From NCBI GenBank assembly GCA_031546715.1, contig JAVBKA010000049.1, positions 1 to 13,123 on the forward strand: DNA of 13,123 bases. Direction: 5' to 3'. A model generated the notes under the pieces. That model saw only the letters and a program-made list of their open reading frames with translations. It was not told the DNA's origin and did not search any database. This stretch comes from JAVBKA01 sp031546715 (GTDB taxonomy: Bacteria > Bacillota > Clostridia > Oscillospirales > UBA929). This document shows positions 8,634 through 13,123 of the stretch, piece after piece; within the stretch, counting starts at the first letter, position 1; each line of letters opens with the position of its first letter. The position numbers and the translations under genes were made by a program.

Positions 8634-8661
8634 TAATGAAGTAGTTTCTACTTCATTATCA
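8631..8661. repeat. Perfect 31-bp AT-rich palindrome at the SNF2 break point
   Basis: TGATAATGAAGTAG (8631-8644) pairs perfectly with 8648-8661 around a 3-base TTT loop. Its first three bases are the TGA that ends the SNF2 fragment. No T-run follows, so a terminator role is unlikely. It begins a few bases after helicase homology ends and may be a scar of the rearrangement or a protein-binding site. Confidence 0.7.
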
Positions 8662-8753
8662 AATATCGGCAAACTCGCTTGTAGTAACGATTTGACGAGG
8701 ATGGGAGGGTTTTTATACGAGGGTATTTGAACACGAAACAGCAATCAAAGAAA

Positions 8754-8791
8754 GAAAGCGACGTCACTCACTAAAGTTAATCGTCGCTTTC
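8754..8791 (+). repeat. 10-bp inverted repeat, possible weak terminator
   Basis: GAAAGCGACG (8754-8763) pairs perfectly with 8782-8791 across an 18-base loop. The loop is long and no T-run follows, so termination is uncertain. It lies in the 250-base gap between the SNF2 relic and the next gene, where I find no credible coding sequence. Confidence 0.45.
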
Positions 8792-8803
8792 AGTACAACG
8801 CCT

Positions 8804-8846
8804 AAAGGCGGTGCAAGATAAGAATAGCATATCTTTTATCGCCTTT
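8804..8846 (+). promoter_or_regulatory. Two-tier stem-loop in the leader of the 8885 gene
   Basis: AAAGGCG (8804-8810) pairs with 8840-8846 and AAGATA (8815-8820) with 8830-8835, separated by a 4-by-4 internal loop and closed by a 9-base loop. AGGCG can instead pair with CGCCT at 8799-8803, so two folds compete. It ends about 25 bases before the ribosome site of the next gene, so it could affect expression; no ligand or protein is known. Confidence 0.4.
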
Positions 8847-8884
8847 CAAGGTGTTTATCAAACATTACCGAAAGGAGATTTTGC

Positions 8885-9190
8885 ATGAGGTACATAAAAG
8901 AGAATTTTGAACGCATGGAGCTAGGAAAACTATGTCAATTTATCTTATATGGTGTTGAGGATTTTAGTAATGAATGTCTGCCATACCATGATAGATTGAT
9001 AAATGGAAGCAACCCTATCTATGACCGTCTAAAAGGAATTTATCCGAACGAAACAGATTTTAACAGAGCAACTGCTGACCTATCTCTTGCCCTAACCGCC
9101 TATGAAGCGGTTTATATGGAAATGGGAATGAAAGCAGGAGCTAGGCTTGTGTATCAACTTCTGCATACTGATGACTACCAACAGGAATAA
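8885..9190 (+). CDS. Small hypothetical protein, possibly DUF6809-like
   Basis: A 101-residue soluble, probably all-helical protein. No signal peptide, membrane segment or catalytic motif is visible. The C-terminal part (about 60-95: DLSLALTAYEAVYMEMGMKAGARLVYQLL) resembles the conserved tail of small clostridial mobile-element proteins such as DUF6809, but I recognise this only loosely. The start is well supported by AAAGGAG at 8871-8877, 7 bases before the ATG. A strong terminator follows its stop codon closely. It lies between the SNF2 relic and the recombinase module, so it is most likely element cargo or an accessory gene. No specific function can be given. Confidence 0.7.
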   Translation: MRYIKENFERMELGKLCQFILYGVEDFSNECLPYHDRLINGSNPIYDRLKGIYPNETDFNRATADLSLALTAYEAVYMEMGMKAGARLVYQLLHTDDYQQE

Positions 9191-9212
9191 AAATAGAATA
9201 TCACTACATCTC

Positions 9213-9242
9213 AAAAAGAGCTGCCATGAGGCGGCTCTTTTT
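9213..9242. terminator. Bidirectional terminator between convergent genes
   Basis: A 13-bp stem (AAAAAGAGCTGCC at 9213-9225 with 9230-9242, one G-U pair) closes on an ATGA loop and ends in a run of T on the plus strand and a run of A at its left flank. It lies between the 8885-9190 gene and the convergent gene ending at 9246, so it can end both transcripts. Confidence 0.85.
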
Positions 9243-9245
9243 GCG

Positions 9246-10268
9246 TTAATCAAGCAATTCCTCCATCAACAGGTCAATGATTTTTTGCTGTTCAACCAGC
9301 CAAGAAGAAAAGTCCGGAAGTTTGATTTTTCTTTGCTTGACTTCTGATTTTTTGGTTTTGGCTTCATCACGGAATTTCTTAAATGCACTGTTCACGGTCG
9401 CTATCTTTTCAGTAGCGACTTTTTTGTTTTTCAATTTTCGCAAACGATTGTACCAGTAGAAATAAGCAGACTCATGTAACTGTTCAAGCATATCACCCTT
9501 GGCTCTTTCGTCGAATTGGCGTTTAGCTTCGACTGCTTGTACCTTGCGGCATTCATCACCGCAAACCTCGAAATGTCTGCTACGGGCAATGAAATATTTG
9601 CCGCATGCTTTGCACTCTTGAAAAACGAAACCCCATTCCTCAACTTTGTGCATGTAGTAAAAAATCAACGGTAAAAAAGAAGCAGTGACTACAACACACT
9701 CCAAGCTACGTTTTTTCATCGGATACCACAATTCTACTTGCGATTCACTGTCGTGCAACATTTTTGAAAGTGCATTGATTGCTTCCTCTTGCCATTGTCT
9801 GTATTCGCCGTAGGTAGAAAAGGCTCTATACAGTATTGATGTTTTATCAATAAACATCTGCCCGCCGTGGTTTTGGTTGTAGCAATTAAGATAATCTTCC
9901 CAAGTTCGAATGGCGGCGAACATTGCCGAAGGCTCACCTTTGGAATATTTGCCTTTAAGGAACTTTGAGGCTTTATCAGCAATTTTCCAACGCTCCTTGT
10001 CAAAGGGAAATACCTTGTTGTAGCTATTGTGTAGTTGCATAGCGTTTGTATTCCAACGTCTGTCCTTGTCTGCTTCAAAATCTATAAGCAACTGACCCAA
10101 TGGGCGCACCTCGTCATATAAAATATCGCCGTTGTCGTTATCGAACTTTTGGCGTACTTCGTTAGCTTCACCTATCAAAATTCGTTCAGTCATTTTCTTT
10201 TTATCAAGGCACAAGGCAAACACAATTTTGCCAAATCCACGCTCTCTCTTTGAAAAGTCATAATCCAT
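9246..10268 (-). CDS. Zinc-knuckle protein resembling DUF6076
   Basis: A 340-residue protein. Residues 219-240 hold a four-cysteine knuckle, C219-x2-C222-x13-C236-x3-C240 (ECKACGKYF then VCGDECRK), like the zinc sites of CGNR-type and DUF6076 proteins. The region before it is mostly helical with one hydrophobic stretch (VVVTASFLPLIFYYM, 192-206) that is probably buried core. The tail (245-330) is very rich in Lys, Glu and Arg and likely helical. I infer a DNA- or RNA-binding role, perhaps regulation of the element, but no function is shown. Start ATG 10268 has GAGGTG 8 bases upstream and a strong promoter behind it. It diverges from the recombinase module and shares its promoter region, which suggests cross-regulation. 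Confidence 0.75.
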   Translation of the reverse strand: MDYDFSKRERGFGKIVFALCLDKKKMTERILIGEANEVRQKFDNDNGDILYDEVRPLGQLLIDFEADKDRRWNTNAMQLHNSYNKVFPFDKERWKIADKASKFLKGKYSKGEPSAMFAAIRTWEDYLNCYNQNHGGQMFIDKTSILYRAFSTYGEYRQWQEEAINALSKMLHDSESQVELWYPMKKRSLECVVVTASFLPLIFYYMHKVEEWGFVFQECKACGKYFIARSRHFEVCGDECRKVQAVEAKRQFDERAKGDMLEQLHESAYFYWYNRLRKLKNKKVATEKIATVNSAFKKFRDEAKTKKSEVKQRKIKLPDFSSWLVEQQKIIDLLMEELLD

Positions 10269-10327
10269 AAATACCGCACCTCAATTTCTAACAGGAATAT
10301 TGTTTATAGTAGTTTCTCGTTACTTGT

Positions 10328-10356
10328 ATGATACTTCCGAACGCTTGATAAGTCAA
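10328..10356 (-). promoter_or_regulatory. Sigma-A promoter of the zinc-knuckle gene
   Basis: Minus strand: TTGACT (10356-10351), 17 bases, TATCAT (10333-10328); both boxes match 5 of 6 consensus bases. Transcription would start near 10321, about 50 bases before the gene's ATG. Its -35 box directly abuts that of the opposite promoter. Confidence 0.7.
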
Positions 10357-10373
10357 TAATAAGTTGCGATAAT
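10345..10373 (+). promoter_or_regulatory. Sigma-A promoter of the recombinase module
   Basis: Plus strand: TTGATA (10345-10350), 17 bases, GATAAT (10368-10373); both boxes match 5 of 6. The predicted start is near 10380, leaving a leader of about 385 bases before the TnpW-like gene. The -35 box touches the opposing promoter's -35 at 10350/10351, so one bound protein could control both. Confidence 0.65.
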
Positions 10374-10379
10374 GATTTC

Positions 10380-10764
10380 AGACAGAAATATTGCAATGTT
10401 TTCAAGTCCACAACTCAATACGCAGCCAGTTAGATACCGAGAACCATTATTTTGCCAAGTTTGTTTCGGAGGAAGCAACGCGAGAAATGGAAATCGAGAT
10501 AACGTGTCCAAGGTCACACAAGGCCAGACATAGGAACGTAACTGGGTTGAAAGCGAACATTAAAAAACAACAGGCTATTGTCCTCCGAAATAGCCTTGAT
10601 TACAAAAGCAAAGTCAGAGCAGATGTAACGGCTTTAGGCGTTGGAAACAGCATTTCAAGCCTGTTGTAAGCTCTACTTTATGGACAGTAAGGTTTTATTT
10701 ATACCCTAAACCGCAAAGCGTCCCCCAAAAGCGTTACAGACGCCCACAACGAAAGGAGAATTAT
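10380..10764 (+). promoter_or_regulatory. Long leader of the recombinase mRNA with competing stems
   Basis: From the predicted start to the TnpW-like ATG the RNA is about 385 bases long. AGGCTATT (10572-10579) pairs with 10589-10596. ACAACAGGCT (10567-10576) pairs with 10658-10667. Both stems use 10572-10576, so they exclude each other. Near the ribosome site, GCGTC (10718-10722) can pair with 10739-10743, and AAAGCGT occurs twice. No clear terminator T-run follows either stem, so a translational or protein-bound switch is as likely as attenuation. An open frame also spans this region (next entry). The pairing is seen; regulation is inference. Confidence 0.4.
10391..10669 (+). CDS. Doubtful 92-codon ORF in the recombinase leader
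   Basis: The frame is open for 92 codons but I recognise no family. The first ATG lies only about 11 bases after the predicted transcription start and has no ribosome site. An internal ATG at about 10487 (MEIEITCPRSHKARH) has GGAGG some 13 bases upstream, which is rather far. The CPRS motif could be a decayed zinc-binding Cys-x2-Cys. It may be a relic gene, a leader peptide, or chance. It overlaps the stems described for the leader. Confidence 0.25.
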   Translation: MQCFQVHNSIRSQLDTENHYFAKFVSEEATREMEIEITCPRSHKARHRNVTGLKANIKKQQAIVLRNSLDYKSKVRADVTALGVGNSISSLL

Positions 10765-10953
10765 ATGCCCGATAAATTAACAGAGGTGCAAGCTGTAAGC
10801 AAGCCAACAGAATCATGCTTCACTAAAAAAATTGGTACAACCGTCTACAATGTTGCAGTACATTTCAGCAAGACCAGCAACGAAACGATGAACGACAAAA
10901 TCACACGCATGATTAAAAATGATACCCACGCAAAGGAGGTTGTGAATTTATGA
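10765..10953 (+). CDS. tnpW: TnpW-like small element protein
   Basis: A 62-residue protein with the pattern of transposon-encoded TnpW proteins: a variable N-terminus, then FTKKIGTTVYNVAVHFSKTS (about 19-38), NETMNDKITRMIKND and a short tail. TnpW-type genes sit just upstream of TnpX-type large serine recombinases in clostridial mobile elements; their exact function is not established. AAAGGAG at 10752-10758 lies 6 bases before the ATG. The stop codon overlaps the start of a 33-codon ORF (ATGA), and the recombinase starts 81 bases later, so the module is one transcript. Small, soluble, with no membrane segment. I am fairly confident of the family from both sequence and position. Confidence 0.8.
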   Translation: MPDKLTEVQAVSKPTESCFTKKIGTTVYNVAVHFSKTSNETMNDKITRMIKNDTHAKEVVNL

Positions 10954-11051
10954 GTCGAAAAATAGTGACAATGCCGCTATCGAATGTTATAATTGGTTTA
11001 ACTACAAGCGAGTTAGCCGTCTGGGAGGAAAACCATGAACAGATTGGCTGA
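10950..11051 (+). CDS. 33-codon ORF linking tnpW to the recombinase
   Basis: ATG 10950 overlaps the tnpW stop in an ATGA, and AAAGGAGG at 10932-10939 is an excellent ribosome site about 9 bases upstream, inside the tnpW coding end. The frame stops at 11051, 17 bases inside the recombinase gene (ATG 11035) in a different frame. The product (MSRKIVTMPLSNVIIG... ending HEQIG) matches nothing I know. It is probably either a translational coupling device for the recombinase or a short peptide of its own. The layout and ribosome site are visible; the role is inferred. Confidence 0.45.
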   Translation: MSRKIVTMPLSNVIIGLTTSELAVWEENHEQIG

Positions 11052-12759
11052 TTGCAATAAAATTACAGCTCTATATGAGCGACTTTCTCGTGATGATGAG
11101 ATGGCAGGAGAAAGCAATTCGATTACAAACCAAAAGAAAATTCTTGAAGAATATGCCAACCGAAATGGCTTCACAAATCTATTCCATTTTACAGATGACG
11201 GAATTTCGGGAACTCGTTTTGACAGACCGGGTTTTATGAAAATGATTAGCGAGGTTGAAGCTGGTAACGTTAGTGCAGTTATCATTAAAGACATGTCACG
11301 TTTTGGGCGTGACTATCTTCGTGTTGGACTTTATATGGAAACGCTTCGTGAGCATGGCGTACGGCTCATAGCTGTCAATGATGGCGTTGATACGGCATTA
11401 GGTGATGATGATTTTACGCCTTTCAGAAACATCATAAGCGAATGGTATGCCCGTGACACAAGCCGTAAAATTAAAGCTGTTCTTCAAGCCAAGGGGCGTG
11501 AGGGCAAGCACATGACCAACCAAGCGGTTTATGGTTACAAAAAAGACCCTAACGACAAAAACAAATGGCTCATTGATGATGAAGCCGCCAAAGTAGTTAG
11601 GCGAATTTACCAACTGACAATAGAGGGTAAAGGCCCATATCAGATTGCACGAATGTTGACAGATGAACAGGTCGAACGCCCTCAAGTCCATATAGCAAGA
11701 ATTAGCGGAGAAAACTATATACCTGCAACAGCTTCTGAGCCAACAACATGGGGAGGAAAAACGGTAGTTTTCATTCTTGACCGCCCAGAATATATGGGGC
11801 ATACGGTAAACTTCCGAACGGAGAAAGACTCATACAAAAGTAAAAAGGCAAAGTACCGCCCCAAAGATGAATGGGTCTTTTTTGAGAACACGCAAGAGGC
11901 AATCATTGATGAGGAAACGTGGAATACTGCTCAAAAATGCAGAACAGTAAAAAGACGCGCCAATTCAACAGGTGAAACCAATCCATTAACAGGACTTCTC
12001 ACATGTGCTGATTGCGGCGGTAAGATGTATAATCATCGGGGGACGATGGCTCATAAATACGATTCGCAAAATTCATTTGCTTGTAATCAATCTACCAAAT
12101 ATCCTCGAAAATGTACCATGCACTACATCAAAGTTTCTGCTGTCAGAACACTAGTCCTTGAGACGATAAAATCTGTCAGCGGGTTTGTGAAAGGCAATGA
12201 AGATGAGTTTGTTAGATTGGTGCAAGAAGCGGCGAATGTCCGTCAAACCGAAACTGCTAAAGACAGTAAAAAAAGACTTGTGAAGTGCCAAAAAAGACAC
12301 GCTGAATTGGACAAACTAATCCAAAGCATTTACGAAGATAAAGTATCGGGTAGCTTATCCGCAAAGCGTTTTGAAGTCCTTTCACAGCAGTACGAACAGG
12401 AGCAAGAGGAATTAGAAAAGCAAATATCCGAATTGCAAAATGGACTTGAGCGTTTTGAAGTTGAAAATGCAAAAGCTGATAAATTCATTGAAGTCGTAAA
12501 AAAGTATACCGATTTTACAGAATTAACTGCAGCAATGCTAAATGAGTTTATTGAAAAGATTGTTGTTTACGAAGCAGAAACAATTGATAAAAAACGCACA
12601 CAGCAAGTTGACATTCATCTAAACTTCATAGGGATGTTTAACGTGCCTATTGGTGAAGTCGAAGTTGCACTAGAGGAACAAGACCCACAGGAATTAAAAC
12701 GTGCCAAGTGGCGTGAGTATAAACAGAAAGATAAAGCGAAAAAAGAATTAGCAGTGTAA
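11035..12759 (+). CDS. Large serine recombinase (TnpX/TndX type)
   Basis: Excises and integrates its element by forming a serine-DNA link at short core sites. Nucleophile S18 (YERLSRDD); resolvase core residues about 10-150 with DDGISGTRFDRPG (54-66) and DMSRFGRD (86-93); recombinase domain about 160-300; zinc ribbon with C324, C327, C350 and C360; coiled coil about 395-480 rich in Glu, Lys and Gln; DUF4368-like tail about 500-574 (VVYEAETIDKKRTQQVDIHLNFIG). At 574 residues with every motif present it looks complete and active. GGGAGG at 11023-11028 precedes the ATG. It follows the TnpW-like gene, as in clostridial integrative elements, and a terminator follows its stop. In such elements this gene usually lies at one end, so an attachment site may be nearby. 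Confidence 0.93.
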   Translation: MNRLADCNKITALYERLSRDDEMAGESNSITNQKKILEEYANRNGFTNLFHFTDDGISGTRFDRPGFMKMISEVEAGNVSAVIIKDMSRFGRDYLRVGLYMETLREHGVRLIAVNDGVDTALGDDDFTPFRNIISEWYARDTSRKIKAVLQAKGREGKHMTNQAVYGYKKDPNDKNKWLIDDEAAKVVRRIYQLTIEGKGPYQIARMLTDEQVERPQVHIARISGENYIPATASEPTTWGGKTVVFILDRPEYMGHTVNFRTEKDSYKSKKAKYRPKDEWVFFENTQEAIIDEETWNTAQKCRTVKRRANSTGETNPLTGLLTCADCGGKMYNHRGTMAHKYDSQNSFACNQSTKYPRKCTMHYIKVSAVRTLVLETIKSVSGFVKGNEDEFVRLVQEAANVRQTETAKDSKKRLVKCQKRHAELDKLIQSIYEDKVSGSLSAKRFEVLSQQYEQEQEELEKQISELQNGLERFEVENAKADKFIEVVKKYTDFTELTAAMLNEFIEKIVVYEAETIDKKRTQQVDIHLNFIGMFNVPIGEVEVALEEQDPQELKRAKWREYKQKDKAKKELAV

Positions 12760-12766
12760 AATACGC

Positions 12767-12797
12767 AAGGCGGCTTATGAACATCACGAGCCGCCTT
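12767..12797 (+). terminator. Rho-independent terminator after the recombinase
   Basis: AAGGCGGCT (12767-12775) pairs perfectly with 12789-12797 around a 13-base loop, followed by a short T-run then TATAAAA. It starts 8 bases after the recombinase stop codon. Confidence 0.75.
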
Positions 12798-12833
12798 TTA
12801 TAAAAGTTTGAGCTATGATTGGAGGTAAAATTA

Positions 12834-13123
12834 ATGGCGAATGAAGTATCGCTATATGCTAATAAAATTGTTGCGCTGATTGAAGAAGCTAAACAGAATG
12901 CCTTAAAAAGTGTAAATGCTGAACTAATAAAGTTGTATTGGAATGTTGGAGAATATCTGAGCACCGAATGCGCCAAATCCACATGGGGAGATTCATTCAT
13001 TGATGAAACTGCAAAGTACATTAAGGAAAACTGCCCAGAGGTTAAAGGTTTTAATAAACGTGGTTTATATCGAATGAAACAATTTTATGAAACCTACAAA
13101 GATTGTGAATTTGTGTCAGCACT
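12834..13123 (+). CDS. Second YhcG-family (DUF1016) protein, cut by window end
   Basis: Only 96 whole codons are in the window. The sequence LYWNVGEYLSTE, STWGDSFIDETAKYIKENCPEVKGFNKRGLYRMKQFYETY is the DUF1016 N-terminal domain seen in YhcG-type nucleases, so a PD-(D/E)XK domain is expected past the edge but cannot be seen. GGAGG at 12821-12825 lies 8 bases before the ATG. It starts 75 bases after the recombinase stop, across a terminator, and I see no clear promoter in the gap; it may depend on readthrough or be the first gene of flanking DNA. It is related to, but clearly different from, the yhcG at 106-1014, so it is not a recent duplicate. Confidence 0.82.
   Translation, partial: MANEVSLYANKIVALIEEAKQNALKSVNAELIKLYWNVGEYLSTECAKSTWGDSFIDETAKYIKENCPEVKGFNKRGLYRMKQFYETYKDCEFVSA

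Noticed and set aside
8508..8744. Minus-strand 78-codon frame across the SNF2 end and the palindrome
   Set aside because: It is antisense to clear helicase motif VI sequence, has no ribosome site and no homology.
8664..8842. Short frames in the gap after the SNF2 fragment (for example FDEDGRVFIRGYLNTK on the plus strand)
   Set aside because: No start, no ribosome site, stops on both sides and no recognisable family.
1..13123. CRISPR array, tRNA or rRNA genes
   Set aside because: No regularly spaced repeats and no cloverleaf or rRNA-like segments were seen on reading both strands.

Overview
The window looks like accessory DNA from a low-GC Gram-positive anaerobe, most likely class Clostridia. 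The basis is strong GGAGG-type ribosome sites, sigma-A-like promoters, a TnpX-type large serine recombinase with a TnpW-like companion, and an ICE-type SNF2 helicase fragment. No tRNA, rRNA or CRISPR array is visible. The genus cannot be fixed from this sequence.

Left half (about 106-7330, minus strand): a three-gene cassette reading right to left. A promoter at 7300-7328 precedes a 65-residue helix-turn-helix protein (7262-7065), then a very large DUF4011 / superfamily 1 helicase / Vsr-like PD-(D/E)XK nuclease / DUF3320 protein (7006-1035), then, 20 bases further on, a YhcG (DUF1016-type) PD-(D/E)XK nuclease (1014-106). The big protein has the domain order of the Hhe-type anti-phage proteins, so this is probably a defence cassette. 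It appears dead. The helicase gene has an in-frame TAG at codon 488 and a complete 1261-bp IS5-family insertion (2005-3265) with 16-bp perfect inverted repeats and a TATA target duplication. The yhcG gene has lost its 3' end to unrelated sequence carrying a 14-bp inverted repeat. Removing the IS and one TATA restores an uninterrupted frame of 1568 codons, except for the TAG.

Middle (about 7330-9242): a hairpin, then a 344-codon fragment of an ICE-type SNF2 helicase cut at both ends, a perfect AT-rich palindrome exactly at its false stop codon, more hairpins, and a small hypothetical gene (8885-9190) ending in a strong terminator.

Right half (9246-13123): a minus-strand zinc-knuckle protein resembling DUF6076 (10268-9246) and a plus-strand recombination module (TnpW-like protein, a coupled 33-codon ORF, large serine recombinase) are fired by two back-to-back promoters whose -35 boxes touch at 10350/10351. 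The recombinase transcript would carry a leader of roughly 385 bases with competing stems. After the recombinase terminator a second YhcG-type gene begins and runs off the window. The right half reads as the recombinase end of a reduced integrative element next to, or carrying, defence-type nuclease genes.
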